A DNA stretch of 64,000 nt from contig NZ_CP041730.1 of the NCBI RefSeq assembly GCF_007431345.1, positions 3,782,001 to 3,846,000 on the forward strand. Direction: 5' to 3'. The notes under the pieces are model-generated. The model was given only the letters and a program-made list of their open reading frames with translations, had not been told where the DNA came from and did not search any database. The position numbers were made by a program, and so were the translations under genes. Below, piece after piece: positions 26,031-35,055 of this stretch (positions are counted from its first letter, which is position 1; every line of letters begins with the position of its first letter). This DNA comes from Chitinimonas arctica (GTDB lineage: Bacteria; Pseudomonadota; Gammaproteobacteria; Burkholderiales; Chitinimonadaceae).

Positions 26031-26885
26031 ATGAAAAATACCGCAACCCTGTTGATCTCCTGCCCCGACCGTAAAGGCCTGGTGGCGGCCATTGCCAATT
26101 TTCTCTACACCTATAACGCCAATATCCTGCACGCCGACCAGCATCAGGACGACGATGCCGGCTTGTTCCTGATGCGCATCGAATGGGACCTGGACGGCTT
26201 TGCCCTGGATATGGCGGCCTTCGATGCCGCCTTTGCCCCGATTGCCGAACGTTTCGGCATGCAGTGGCAGCTGCGGCGTTCGACGCAGAAGCCGCGCATG
26301 GCGATTTTCGTGTCGCGTTACGACCATTGCCTGGTGGATCTGCTGCATCGCTGGCAGATCGGCGAGCTGGCCTGCGAAATTCCGCTGGTGATCTCCAATC
26401 ATGAAGATTGCCGCCGCATCGCCGAATTCTACGGCGTGGCCTATGAGGTGATCGCGGTGAACAAGGACAACAAGGCCGAGGCCGAGGCCGCCCAGCAGGC
26501 ATTGCTGCGCGAGCATGGCGTGGACCTGATCGTGCTGGCGCGCTATATGCAGGTCCTGTCGCACGACTTCACCTCGGCCTACCGGCAGCGCGTCATCAAT
26601 ATCCACCACAGCTTCCTGCCGGCCTTCGACGGCGCCAAGCCCTATCACCGCGCCCATGCACGCGGCGTGAAGCTGATCGGGGCGACCAGCCACTATGTGA
26701 CCGAGGTGCTGGACGACGGCCCCATCATCGAGCAGGACGTGACCCGTATTTCCCACCGGGAAACCGTGGACGACCTGATCCAGAAGGGCCGCGACCTGGA
26801 GCGCATCGTGCTGAGCCGGGCGGTCCGCTGGCATCTGGATCACCGCGTACTGGTCTACGGCAATAAAACGGTGGTGTTCGACTGA
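26031..26885 (+). CDS. purU: Formyltetrahydrofolate deformylase
   Basis: 284 residues from ATG 26031. An N-terminal ACT domain (about 1-85, ATLLISCPDRKGLVAAIANF) is followed by the formyltransferase-like hydrolase domain, with NIHHSFLPAFDGAKPYHRAH and TSHYVTEVLDDGPIIEQD carrying the catalytic Asn-His-Asp set. It hydrolyses 10-formyl-THF to formate and THF, balancing one-carbon pools and supplying formate for PurT. The ACT domain binds Met/Gly in E. coli PurU. It is monocistronic by spacing. Confidence 0.96.
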   Translation: MKNTATLLISCPDRKGLVAAIANFLYTYNANILHADQHQDDDAGLFLMRIEWDLDGFALDMAAFDAAFAPIAERFGMQWQLRRSTQKPRMAIFVSRYDHCLVDLLHRWQIGELACEIPLVISNHEDCRRIAEFYGVAYEVIAVNKDNKAEAEAAQQALLREHGVDLIVLARYMQVLSHDFTSAYRQRVINIHHSFLPAFDGAKPYHRAHARGVKLIGATSHYVTEVLDDGPIIEQDVTRISHRETVDDLIQKGRDLERIVLSRAVRWHLDHRVLVYGNKTVVFD

Positions 26886-27019
26886 ACAACGCGACTGTTG
26901 CGTGGTCTCTCACAGGCATGCGCACTTATCCGGCCGATGCCACCCTTCCGGGGGCGGCGGTGTAGGATGGATGCTGCCAGCGGATTGGCGCGCGGCACAA
27001 CACTGTGGCGGGAGGCATC

Positions 27020-27409
27020 ATGAACAGGTTTTCCGTTTTTCTGATTGCCGGTACGGTAGCGGGGCTGTCGGCCTGCGCCGGTATGACGGTGAACAATACC
27101 AGCCTGCTGGACGGCAGCCGCCAGTTCGGCAAGACCGAACTGCATACCTATCCGGTGCGCATCCTGGCTATCGACCGTGAATACACCATCGATGTCAATC
27201 CGGTGCGGGTGGAACCTGGCGAGCACTCCCTGCGGGTGGCGGCGGCGCCGGTAGCCGGCTTCTCCCAGCCGGTGACCAAGGATGTGCCGTTTACGGTACA
27301 GGCTTGCAAGCGCTACTATCTGGCCGCCAAGCGGACAAGCCCGCTGCGGCAGGATTTCGAATTGATCGTGCAGCAGGTGGAAGATCGCACCGACTGTCAC
27401 AAAGGCTGA
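27020..27409 (+). CDS. Small lipoprotein, 129 residues
   Basis: Starts MNRFSVFLIAGTVAGLSACA after GGGAGG; the lipobox LSAC puts the lipidated Cys at residue 19. The mature part reads TYPVRILAIDREYTIDVNPV RVEPGEH in the middle, a small beta-sandwich pattern with PGEHSLRV like PEGA-type or similar lipoproteins that contain one short beta domain. Two other Cys (CKRYY, DC near the end) may form a disulphide. It is probably in the outer-membrane periplasmic leaflet. Function unknown. Confidence 0.75.
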   Translation: MNRFSVFLIAGTVAGLSACAGMTVNNTSLLDGSRQFGKTELHTYPVRILAIDREYTIDVNPVRVEPGEHSLRVAAAPVAGFSQPVTKDVPFTVQACKRYYLAAKRTSPLRQDFELIVQQVEDRTDCHKG

Positions 27410-27427
27410 TTCCCGACTCATCTTGGG

Positions 27428-27455
27428 GCCGCCGTATCGGCGGCTTTGTTTTTGT
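27428..27455 (+). terminator. Terminator after the lipoprotein gene
   Basis: GCCGCC and GGCGGC pair around a 5-base loop, followed by TTTGTTTTTG. It ends six bases before the ATG at 27461, so the next gene would need its own initiation or read-through. Confidence 0.7.
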
Positions 27456-27460
27456 ACCCT

Positions 27461-28051
27461 ATGCCACCATTTTTCCAGGACGCTCTCGACCTTGCCCGCT
27501 TTCGCGTCAAAGCGCTCGAACATTACGCCTATGACTGGTGGTTGCCGGTACTGTGGCTGAGCTTCCTGGCGGTCGTGCCCCCGCTGTTGGCGTTGGCCGG
27601 CAGCGATGCACCGATTGCAATGCTACTGACCCTGAGCCTGGCTTTAACCTGGGTAACGGTGCTGATGCTGACCTTCTTCTTTGGCTGGTGGCTGAAGCGA
27701 GACCCCGCCAGCAAGGTCCGGGGCAGTTTGTTTCCGCTGGTCGTGCTCGCGTCCAGCGGCCAACTGCTCGGTCCCTTGCTCGCGCTGTTGCCGGGGGGCT
27801 TGCGCACCTTGGCCCATATCGCGCTGCTGGTCTACCAGTTCTGGGTCCTGGCCACTGCATTGTCCCGTGCGACCGGTATGTCGAGTCGATATGTGCTGAA
27901 GGGTTTTCTGCACTATTTCGCGGCTTGGCTGATCGTCGGTGTGGTGCTGTCCGTGATCGCCGGCATGCTTGGCTTGCTGCCGGCCCCGCCTGGACAAGCC
28001 GATCCGGCCAAGGCTGGCCGTCCCCTTACGCAAGTGCAGGAGCAACCCTAG
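27461..28051 (+). CDS. Yip1-like multipass membrane protein
   Basis: 196 residues from ATG 27461. Four to five hydrophobic segments follow a short amphipathic N-terminus (MPPFFQDALDLARFRVKALE). The arrangement, with TSSGQLLGPLLALLPGG-like turns, resembles small Yip1/DUF1282-type proteins of bacteria. It lies two bases upstream of gspF, so is likely co-expressed with the secretion gene, but Yip1-like proteins have no proven role in type II secretion. The exact family is uncertain. Confidence 0.6.
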   Translation: MPPFFQDALDLARFRVKALEHYAYDWWLPVLWLSFLAVVPPLLALAGSDAPIAMLLTLSLALTWVTVLMLTFFFGWWLKRDPASKVRGSLFPLVVLASSGQLLGPLLALLPGGLRTLAHIALLVYQFWVLATALSRATGMSSRYVLKGFLHYFAAWLIVGVVLSVIAGMLGLLPAPPGQADPAKAGRPLTQVQEQP

Positions 28052-28053
28052 AT

Positions 28054-29262
28054 ATGGCCGGTTACCGTTACCAGGCGCTCGATGCCAGTGGCCGCGCCAG
28101 CGAAGGCGTGGTCGAGGCCGACAATGCCAAGCTGGCCCGCACCAGTCTGCGCGACCAAGGCTTGTGGGTCACCGAGATGAACGAGCTGGCGCAGACCGAC
28201 ACCGGCAACCGGCAACGCCGCAGCGGCGGCGTGTCGACCGGCGAGCTGGCCTTGATCACGCGGCAGTTCGCCACCTTGCTCGATGCCGGCCTGACCATCG
28301 AGCGGGCCCTGACCGTGCTGATCGAGCAGGCCGAAAACCTGCGCGCGCGCGATGTGCTGGCCGGGGTGCGCAGCGAAGTGCTGGCCGGGGCGCCGATGAG
28401 CGTGGCACTTACCCGTCACCCAAAGGTCTTCCCCGAGCTGTACCGCACCATCGTGCGGGCCGGCGAGGAGTCGGGCAAGGCAGCCGGCGTGATGTCGCGG
28501 CTCGCCGACTATATCGAGGCCCGCCAGGCCTTGATGTCCAAGGTGACCTTGGCCTTCGTCTATCCGATCGTGGTGCTGTCGGTGTCCATGCTGGTCATTG
28601 TCGGCATGCTCTGGTGGGTGGTGCCGCAAATGGTCGGCGTCTTCCAGGGCGCCAAGCAGACGCTGCCATTGCTGACCCGGGTACTGCTGGCCATGTCGGC
28701 CGGTGTGCGCGAATACGGCATCTATGGCTTTATCGTACTGGGCGGGGCCGGCTTTGGATTTACCCGCCTGCTCAAACGTCCGGCCTTCCGCTTTCGTTTC
28801 GACCGCTTTCTGCTCAAGCTGCCCCTGTTCGGCCGGCTCAACCGCGCCAGCAATACCGCGCGGCTGGCCAGCACCCTGTCCATCCTGGTCGGCAGCGGCG
28901 TGCCCCTGCTGAAGGCCATGGAGGCTGCCGGCGGGGTGGTGGAGAACCTGGTGCTGCGCGAAGCGGTGAACAGTGCGTCGCGCGATGTGCGCGAAGGCGC
29001 CCAGCTTTCCAAGGCGCTGGACCGGCAGAAGCTGTTCCCGCCGGTCCTGGTGCACCTGATCGCCAGCGGCGAAGCCAGCGGCCGGCTGGAGGACATGCTG
29101 GACAAGGCCGCCCGGCAGCAGGCCGGTGAACTGGAACAGAAGGTCGCGACCTTCACCAGCCTGCTGGGACCCTTGATGGTGCTGCTGATGGGCGGCGCCG
29201 TGCTGCTGATCGTGCTGGCCATTCTGTTGCCGGTATTTGAAATGAACCAACTGGTGAAGTAG
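28054..29262 (+). CDS. gspF: Type II secretion inner-membrane platform protein GspF
   Basis: 402 residues. The opening MAGYRYQALDASGRASEGVV is followed by two GspF domains (about 70-195 and 275-395), each with LITRQFATLLDAGLTIERAL / RLASTLSILVGSGVPLLKAM patterns, and three transmembrane helices (about 168-190, 222-245, 370-395). It forms the membrane platform that couples the GspE ATPase to pseudopilus assembly. gspE, C, D, L, M and N are not in this window. MazG-like and gspG genes follow on the same strand. Confidence 0.95.
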   Translation: MAGYRYQALDASGRASEGVVEADNAKLARTSLRDQGLWVTEMNELAQTDTGNRQRRSGGVSTGELALITRQFATLLDAGLTIERALTVLIEQAENLRARDVLAGVRSEVLAGAPMSVALTRHPKVFPELYRTIVRAGEESGKAAGVMSRLADYIEARQALMSKVTLAFVYPIVVLSVSMLVIVGMLWWVVPQMVGVFQGAKQTLPLLTRVLLAMSAGVREYGIYGFIVLGGAGFGFTRLLKRPAFRFRFDRFLLKLPLFGRLNRASNTARLASTLSILVGSGVPLLKAMEAAGGVVENLVLREAVNSASRDVREGAQLSKALDRQKLFPPVLVHLIASGEASGRLEDMLDKAARQQAGELEQKVATFTSLLGPLMVLLMGGAVLLIVLAILLPVFEMNQLVK

Positions 29263-29592
29263 ATGGCCAAGGATGATCTGACCACGCTGGCCGAACTGAA
29301 GACCCGTGTCGCAGCCTTCGCCGCGGCGCGCGATTGGCAGCAATTTCACAATGGCAAGAACTTAGCCATGAGTATCGCGATCGAAGCGGCTGAACTGATG
29401 GAGCATTTCCAATGGTCGCCGCCGGCCACCGAGCGAGTGGATAAGGCCGAAGTGGCGGAAGAGCTGGCCGATGTGCTGATCTACGCACTGGCCTTCGCCA
29501 ATCGCCTGGAAATCGACGTGGCGAGCGCCATTCTCGCCAAGCTCGACAAGAACGAAAGCCGTTTCCCGGCCGGGGTAACGGGCCTGAGTTGA
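29263..29592 (+). CDS. MazG-like nucleotide pyrophosphohydrolase
   Basis: 109 residues, starting immediately after the gspF stop codon with no spacing. It contains FHNGKNLAMSIAIEAAELME and VAEELADVLIYALAFANRLE, the E-x-x-E...E-x-x-D metal-binding pattern of the all-alpha NTP-PPase fold, close to the RS21-C6/dCTPase branch. Members hydrolyse (d)NTPs to monophosphate, often non-canonical dCTP derivatives. Its insertion between gspF and gspG probably reflects shared transcription rather than function in secretion. Confidence 0.9.
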   Translation: MAKDDLTTLAELKTRVAAFAAARDWQQFHNGKNLAMSIAIEAAELMEHFQWSPPATERVDKAEVAEELADVLIYALAFANRLEIDVASAILAKLDKNESRFPAGVTGLS

Positions 29593-29697
29593 GGCATTGT
29601 GGTTTGCAGTGCGCAGGTTTTACCGCTCCAGTTGTAAACTCCCCCCGTTCCCGGCTGGCTGGCCGGGGTAGACCAACCAGTAGGCAAGGAAACATCC

Positions 29698-30123
29698 ATG
29701 CAGCAACGCACCCGCTCACGCGGTTTTACCTTGATCGAAATCCTCGTCGTGATCGCCATCCTGGCCATCCTGGGCGCGCTGGTCGTCCCCAAGATCCTCG
29801 ACCGTCCGAACGATGCCCGCGTCGCCGCGGCGCAGCAGGACGTGCGATCCATCGTGCAGGCGCTCAAGCTCTACAAGATCGACAACGGCAATTACCCGGC
29901 CACCGAACAAGGACTGAAGGCCTTGGTCGAGAAGCCGACCGCCGGCCAGGTTCCCTCCAACTGGAAGGCCTATCTGGACAAGCTGCCGCACGACCCGTGG
30001 AACCGTGAATACCTGTACCTGAATCCCGGCATCAAGGGTGAAATCGATGTAATGAGCTACGGCGCAGACGGCAAGGCCGGCGGCGAGAGCTACGACGCCG
30101 ATATCGGCTCCTGGATGCTGTGA
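29698..30123 (+). CDS. gspG: Type II secretion major pseudopilin GspG
   Basis: 141 residues with the prepilin leader QQRTRSRG|FTLIEILVVIAI: cleavage after Gly by GspO, then Phe1 and the conserved Glu5. The mature domain has the calcium-site region of GspG (PHDPWNREYLYLNPG ... DVMSYGADGKAGGE...DIGSW), typical for this protein. It polymerises into the periplasmic pseudopilus that pushes substrates through GspD. There is a 105-base gap from the MazG-like gene, so a separate promoter is possible. Confidence 0.96.
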   Translation: MQQRTRSRGFTLIEILVVIAILAILGALVVPKILDRPNDARVAAAQQDVRSIVQALKLYKIDNGNYPATEQGLKALVEKPTAGQVPSNWKAYLDKLPHDPWNREYLYLNPGIKGEIDVMSYGADGKAGGESYDADIGSWML

Positions 30124-30131
30124 TACACCCC

Positions 30132-30644
30132 ATGCGCACACGCCCGCCATCACCGAGGCCGCTCGGTTTTACGCTGATCGAAATCCTGGTGGTGCTGGTC
30201 ATCATCGGCATTATCGTCACGCTGGCGGCGGTGCGCTTTGGCGGTAACGACGTCGATACCCTGCAACGCGAGGCGGAGCGGCTCTCGCTTTTGCTGGAAT
30301 CGGCGCGGGACGAGGCTATCGTGAGTGGCGCGCCGCTGGCCTTCCAGCCTGGGCAGCGCAGCTACGCTTTCTGGATACAGAAAGCTCCGCCGCTATGGGA
30401 GCCCATAAACAACGACGAGGTGTTGCGCCCCCGGCAGTTGCCCGACGCGGTGACGATGGACGGTGTGCAGGTCAATCTGCAGCCCTTGGCCCCGAACGGA
30501 CGGCTGGTGTTCCAGCCATCGGGCGTCAATGCACCGTTCGCCCTGACGCTGAGGACCGGCGACGTAACCCGTCGATTGGTCGCCGATGGCTTGGGCCGCT
30601 TATCGATTGTCTTGCCGGTTACCCCGGGAGCAAGCACGCCATGA
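30132..30644 (+). CDS. gspH: Type II secretion minor pseudopilin GspH
   Basis: About 170 residues from ATG 30132; a GTG at 30120 overlapping the gspG stop is an alternative. The leader is PRPLG|FTLIEILVVLVIIGII, with Glu5. The mature domain (QREAERLSLLLESARDEAIV ... GQRSYAFWIQKAPPLW) fits GspH. It is part of the tip of the pseudopilus. Its stop overlaps the gspI start (ATGA), so translation is coupled. Confidence 0.92.
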   Translation: MRTRPPSPRPLGFTLIEILVVLVIIGIIVTLAAVRFGGNDVDTLQREAERLSLLLESARDEAIVSGAPLAFQPGQRSYAFWIQKAPPLWEPINNDEVLRPRQLPDAVTMDGVQVNLQPLAPNGRLVFQPSGVNAPFALTLRTGDVTRRLVADGLGRLSIVLPVTPGASTP

Positions 30645-31012
30645 AGCGGCAGCTTGGTTTTACCCTGATCGAAGTATTGATCGCCTTGGCCGTGATCGGC
30701 ATTGCCCTGGCCGCTTCGGTGCGGGCCACCATCGTCGTCAGCGACGGCTCGATGTCGCTGCGCCGTCACCTGGTCGGTGGCTGGGTCGCACAGAACCGCA
30801 TCAATGCCTATCTGGCCAGTAAGGACTTCCCCGAGCTGGGCCAGCATGAGGGCAAGACCACCCAGGCCGGCATGGAATTCTTCTGGCGCGAGAAGGTCGG
30901 CGCCTTACCCAATAAGTCGTTTCGACGAGTGGAAGTCAAGGTCTACCCAAACGAGAAAAGCGATCATGCCGATGCTGTCCTGGTGGGCTTCATCGCTAGA
31001 ATACCACCATGA
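30641..31012 (+). CDS. gspI: Type II secretion minor pseudopilin GspI
   Basis: 123 residues; MKRQLG|FTLIEVLIALAVIG with Glu5 and GspO cleavage after Gly. The mature part VAQNRINAYLASKDFPELGQ followed by GKTTQAGMEFFWREKV is characteristic of GspI, which seeds the GspI-J-K tip complex. It overlaps both neighbours by ATGA. Confidence 0.94.
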   Translation: MKRQLGFTLIEVLIALAVIGIALAASVRATIVVSDGSMSLRRHLVGGWVAQNRINAYLASKDFPELGQHEGKTTQAGMEFFWREKVGALPNKSFRRVEVKVYPNEKSDHADAVLVGFIARIPP

Positions 31013-31590
31013 GAAATCGCAAAGGGTTCACCCTGATCGAAATCCTGATCGCGCTGGCGGTGTTCAGCGTACTGGCGGTGATCGCCTATCAGGGCGTGGC
31101 GCGGATGGCCATCGCCAAGCAGGTAATGGACGCCGACAACCGGAAATGGCGGGAACTGACCGTCGCCATGGCGCGTTTCGAGGACGATTTCTCCCAGGCC
31201 GCGAACCGGTCCTACATCAACCAGTTCGGGTCCACCGTGGATCCCTTGCAGGGAGCGGCTGGCCCGCTCAATAGCAGCGGTGCACTGCTGGAATTGGTGC
31301 GCTACGACGGTGATCGTTTGATCCATCTGGGTTATCGACTGCGGCAGGGGCATCTGGAGTTGCTGCTGTGGAATACGCTTCATCAGGCGCCCCGCACCGA
31401 GCCCACCGCGCTGGCCTTGCTCGATCATGTCAAGGATTTCAAGCTGAGGTTTCTCGATCAGAGTAAGCAGTGGCAACTTAGCTGGCCGGCAGGTCAGGCC
31501 ACCAAGATCACGGCCTTACCTCGCGGAGTGGAAATCACCCTGACGCTGGAGAGCGGCGAAGTCATCACCAGGTTGTTTGCCCTGCCATGA
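31009..31590 (+). CDS. gspJ: Type II secretion minor pseudopilin GspJ
   Basis: 193 residues; leader MRNRKG|FTLIEILIALAVFS. The mature part includes DDFSQAANRSYINQFGS and GDRLIHLGYRLRQGHLELLL, as in GspJ proteins (mature core LxRxxxR..HL). It is the second component of the pseudopilus tip complex, coupled to gspI upstream and gspK downstream by four-base overlaps. Confidence 0.94.
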   Translation: MRNRKGFTLIEILIALAVFSVLAVIAYQGVARMAIAKQVMDADNRKWRELTVAMARFEDDFSQAANRSYINQFGSTVDPLQGAAGPLNSSGALLELVRYDGDRLIHLGYRLRQGHLELLLWNTLHQAPRTEPTALALLDHVKDFKLRFLDQSKQWQLSWPAGQATKITALPRGVEITLTLESGEVITRLFALP

Positions 31591-32540
31591 GAACCCGTCC
31601 CTCAAAACAAGCCGGTATCGCCATTATCACCGCCGTCGCCATCGCGGCGCTGGTGGCGGCCATTGCTGGCGCCATGGCCTTTCGCCATAGTCTTTGGCTG
31701 CGACAGGTGGCCAATCAGCTCGATATGACCCAGGCGCGGGTGGTCGCACGTTCGGCGGTGGATTTCAGTCTGCTGACACTCCTGGACGACGCCAAGCAGA
31801 ATCTCTATGACGGCGAGACGGATAGCTGGCGTATTCCCATCAGCAATCTGCCTATTGAGCAGGGGATGGCCGACGGCAAGATCTACGATGTTCAGGGACG
31901 TTTCAATCTAAATAATTTGTTGGAAACCGACCCGGCCAAGCTCGCCATCTACGAGAACGCCTTCAAGACACTACTGGCGAATGCGGGAGGCTCCCCGGAT
32001 TTGCTCAATGCCCTGGCCGACTGGCTGGATGAGGGCAGCAATGTACGCAACCCAGGTGGGGCGGAGGATAACGAATACATGGCCATGAATCCGCCGCGCC
32101 GAGCCGCCAATGGACCGCTATTCGACGTCGAGGAATTACGCCAGGTGCGCGGGTTCAGCGATGAGCTGGTGGAGAAATTGATGCCGAACGTGTCGGCGCT
32201 GCCATACCCTCCTAGCGGGCCCGCTTCGTTCGTCAATGTCAATTTTGTCTCTGCTGAAGTACTGAATGCCTTGGTGCCGCAAATATCCCTGAGCCAGGCC
32301 GAGGCATTGGTGGCGCAGGCGAAGAAAAAGCCTTTTCAAAATATTGCGGACTTCTATGCGGCCCTGGGCTCCCAGCAATTGACCCAGCAATTATCCACAA
32401 GCAATATTTTCAGTATCAAAAGCGACTACTTCCTGACAGACGTCGAGGCTCGCTTTGGTCGTGTGAAGGTTGCCTACCGCGCCATGTTGACGCGCGACAA
32501 CTCAAGCTCCGCGCGCTTGATCTGGTTGCGGCGCCGTTGA
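31587..32540 (+). CDS. gspK: Type II secretion minor pseudopilin GspK
   Basis: 317 residues. The leader KQAG|IAIITAVAIAALVAAIAG lacks Glu5, as usual for GspK, which caps the pseudopilus. The large helical insert is present (FNLNNLLETDPAKLAIYENAF...LADWLDEGSNVRNPGGAEDN with RRAANGPLFDVEELRQVRGF), followed by the second helix-hairpin domain. The last gene of the run; gspL and gspM do not follow, and the next gene is on the opposite strand. Confidence 0.94.
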   Translation: MRTRPSKQAGIAIITAVAIAALVAAIAGAMAFRHSLWLRQVANQLDMTQARVVARSAVDFSLLTLLDDAKQNLYDGETDSWRIPISNLPIEQGMADGKIYDVQGRFNLNNLLETDPAKLAIYENAFKTLLANAGGSPDLLNALADWLDEGSNVRNPGGAEDNEYMAMNPPRRAANGPLFDVEELRQVRGFSDELVEKLMPNVSALPYPPSGPASFVNVNFVSAEVLNALVPQISLSQAEALVAQAKKKPFQNIADFYAALGSQQLTQQLSTSNIFSIKSDYFLTDVEARFGRVKVAYRAMLTRDNSSSARLIWLRRR

Positions 32541-32567
32541 GCGGCTTTCCATGCCTCCCGCCGGTGC

Positions 32568-33938
32568 TTAAAACGGTAATTCGCCGTCGATCTCTTTAGC
32601 CAGCAATTTGCGGAAAGTCGCCTGGATGCGCTTGAGCGCCTTGGCGTCGTCGCCTTCGAAGCGCAGTACCAGCGCCGGCGTGGTATTGGACGCGCGCAAC
32701 AGCCCAAAACCATCCTCATATTCCACCCGCAAGCCATCCAGGGTGATCACTTCCGCATCGGGAAAACGCGCGCTGGTCTTGAGTCTATCGAGCAAGGCAT
32801 GGGCGGCGCCCTCGGCCATATCGACCTGGATCTCCGGTGTGCTGATGCCCTGCGGCAGGCGATTGAGCAGAGCACTGGGATCGTCCACCTGGGACAGGAT
32901 TTCCAGCAGCCGCGCGCCGGCATAGATGCCGTCGTCAAAGCCATACCAGCGTTCGGAGAAGTAGAGATGGCCGCTCAGCTCGCCGCCCACCAGGGCGCCG
33001 GTTTCCTTCATCTTGGCCTTCATATAGCTGTGGCCGGTCCGCGCCATGACCGCCTTGCCCTTGTGCTGCTTGACCCAGGGCGCCACCAGCCGGCTTGATT
33101 TGACGTCATACACCACCTTGCCGCCGGGCTGGCGGCTCAGCGCGTCGGCGGCAAAGGCCATCAGCAGCCGGTCGGGGTAGATGATGGTGCCATCCTTGGT
33201 GACCACGCCCAGGCGGTCGGCGTCGCCATCGAAGGCCAGGCCCAGCTCGGCGTCGGTCACTTCCAGGGCGAACATCAGGTCGGCCAGGTTTTCCGGCTTG
33301 GCCGGATCGGGATGATGATGGGGGAAGCGTCCATCCACTTCGCAGAACAGCTCGCGTACGCGGCAACCCAGCCGCCGGTACAGCACCGGGGCGATGCCGC
33401 CCGCTACGCCGTTACCGGCATCGACGATGATATTCATGCGCCGCTGTAGCTTGAGATCGCCGCAGATCCGCTCGAAATATGCCTCGCGCACATCTTCGGT
33501 ACCGTAGCGGCCGGCCCCCTCGCTGAAATCGTTCGCTTCAATGCGGTCGCGCAGGCGCGTGATCGCCTCGCCGGCCAGCGTCTCGCCGGCCAGCATGATC
33601 TTGACGCCGTTGTATTGGGCGGGATTGTGGCTGCCGGTGATCATCACGCCCGACAGCGTTGCCAGATGATGGGCGGCGAACCATACCAAGGGGGTGCTGA
33701 CCTCGCCCAGATCGATCACATCGACGCCGGCCGCCAGCAGGCCGGCGGTCAAGGCTTCCGCGAGGGCGGGGCTGGACAGGCGGCCGTCGCGTCCCACCAC
33801 CAGCCTGGCCTGCTTGCGTGCCAATGCTTCGCTGCCTATGGCCTGGCCGATCAGTCGGCAGGCATCGGCATCCAGCGTCTTGCCGACGATGCCGCGGATA
33901 TCATAGGCCTTGAAGATTTGTGCGGGGAGGTTGGCCAT
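32568..33938 (-). CDS. Phosphomannomutase/phosphoglucomutase (AlgC/ManB type)
   Basis: 456 residues from ATG 33938 (MANLPAQIFKAYDIRGIVGK). The four signatures of alpha-D-phosphohexomutases are visible: active-site serine loop GVMITGSHNPAQYNGVKIML, metal loop LAFDGDADRLGVV, sugar-specificity loop GGELSGHLYF and phosphate-binding RASNTTPALVLRFEG. It interconverts hexose-1- and -6-phosphates for LPS, exopolysaccharide and GDP-mannose synthesis. Transcribed alone, converging with gspK. Confidence 0.94.
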   Translation of the reverse strand: MANLPAQIFKAYDIRGIVGKTLDADACRLIGQAIGSEALARKQARLVVGRDGRLSSPALAEALTAGLLAAGVDVIDLGEVSTPLVWFAAHHLATLSGVMITGSHNPAQYNGVKIMLAGETLAGEAITRLRDRIEANDFSEGAGRYGTEDVREAYFERICGDLKLQRRMNIIVDAGNGVAGGIAPVLYRRLGCRVRELFCEVDGRFPHHHPDPAKPENLADLMFALEVTDAELGLAFDGDADRLGVVTKDGTIIYPDRLLMAFAADALSRQPGGKVVYDVKSSRLVAPWVKQHKGKAVMARTGHSYMKAKMKETGALVGGELSGHLYFSERWYGFDDGIYAGARLLEILSQVDDPSALLNRLPQGISTPEIQVDMAEGAAHALLDRLKTSARFPDAEVITLDGLRVEYEDGFGLLRASNTTPALVLRFEGDDAKALKRIQATFRKLLAKEIDGELPF

Positions 33939-34024
33939 TGTCGATAAGCGTTCCGTGATGGGGGGAGGGATTCTAACAGCCACTGCTTACCGGCGCGGTA
34001 CGCTTTTACACTTATGCCCTTATT

Positions 34025-35011
34025 TCAAGCTGCTTCGAAGAATGCCAGCAAGCAGCGCGGCAGCCAATCGATCCGTCCAGGGAAGGGGCCTTCGGTGAAG
34101 CCGACATGGCCACCGCGCTCGGTTTGCAGCAGGTGCACGGCGGCGCTGACCTCATGGCTGCCGGGGAGGGCGCCGGCGGGCAGGAAGGGATCATTGCGGG
34201 CATTGATCAACAAGGTGGGGACGGCGATATGCGGCAACCATGGCTTGCTGCTGGCCCGTGACCAATAGTCGTGCACATCGGCGAAGCCATGCAATGGCGC
34301 GGTGACGCGATTGTCGAATTCCTTGAAGGTACGGGCTGCGGCGATGTCGGCCGGGGAAACCTGGAGAAAGGCCAGATCGGTTTCGAAGGCGGCCAGATGG
34401 GCCAAGGTCTTGGGCCGGAGCGTCTGCAGGAAGTTGCGGGTATAGATGGCACGGTTGAGTCCGCGATCCAGCACCTTGCCGGCGGCGGTCAGGTCCAGCG
34501 GTGCCGAAACCACGGCGGCCCGGTCCAGCAGACCGCAGGCGGCCTGGCCTTGCTCGCCCAGCCATTTGGCCAAGGCATTGCCACCCAGCGACACGCCGGC
34601 GGCATACATGGGGCCTCGATGCTGGTCGCGGAAATGCTGCAGTATCCAGGCGATCTCGGCCGAATCGCCGGCATGGTAGGCGCGCGGCTTGCGATTGGGG
34701 TGGCCGCCGCAGCCGCGGAAGTGTGCCACCGCGGCGCGCCAGCCACGGTCGGCGGCGGCCTTCATCAAGGCCACCGCGTAGTGGCTGTTGGCGCTGCCTT
34801 CCAGTCCATGGAAATGCACCAGTAGCGGTGCGTCGCCGGCCGACCCGGCGGCCAGCCAGTCCACCGCGATCTCGTCGCCATCCGGGGTGGGCCAGACTTC
34901 GCGGCGATAGAGGGGTGGCGGGCGCCTGAGCGCCAAGGCCGGATAGATGGTCTCGCTATGGGGGCCGATCAGCCAGCGGGACGGGTGGTAGTGGGGTAGG
35001 GCAGGGACCAT
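34025..35011 (-). CDS. YheT-type alpha/beta hydrolase
   Basis: 328 residues from ATG 35011. It contains HYHPSRWLIGPHSETIYPAL, an HFHGLEGSANSHYAVALMKA nucleophile-upstream block, HFRGCGGHPNRKPRAYHAGD, AAGVSLGGNALAKWLGEQG (GxSxGG nucleophile elbow, Ser within VSLGG), NARNDPFLP (Asp) and GGHVGF (His). This is the YheT/EMB8-like family, the prokaryotic relatives of eukaryotic ABHD1/3 lipases. Substrate unknown. Divergently transcribed from tonB, with about 107 bases between the start codons. Confidence 0.92.
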   Translation of the reverse strand: MVPALPHYHPSRWLIGPHSETIYPALALRRPPPLYRREVWPTPDGDEIAVDWLAAGSAGDAPLLVHFHGLEGSANSHYAVALMKAAADRGWRAAVAHFRGCGGHPNRKPRAYHAGDSAEIAWILQHFRDQHRGPMYAAGVSLGGNALAKWLGEQGQAACGLLDRAAVVSAPLDLTAAGKVLDRGLNRAIYTRNFLQTLRPKTLAHLAAFETDLAFLQVSPADIAAARTFKEFDNRVTAPLHGFADVHDYWSRASSKPWLPHIAVPTLLINARNDPFLPAGALPGSHEVSAAVHLLQTERGGHVGFTEGPFPGRIDWLPRCLLAFFEAA

Positions 35012-35055
35012 GGTGCCAATTCTACCGGGTCGCTGCCACGCAAATCCCATTGCTT

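Noticed and set aside
27969..29129. 386-residue plus-strand frame
   Set aside because: Different frame of gspF; Arg/Pro-rich, no domain.
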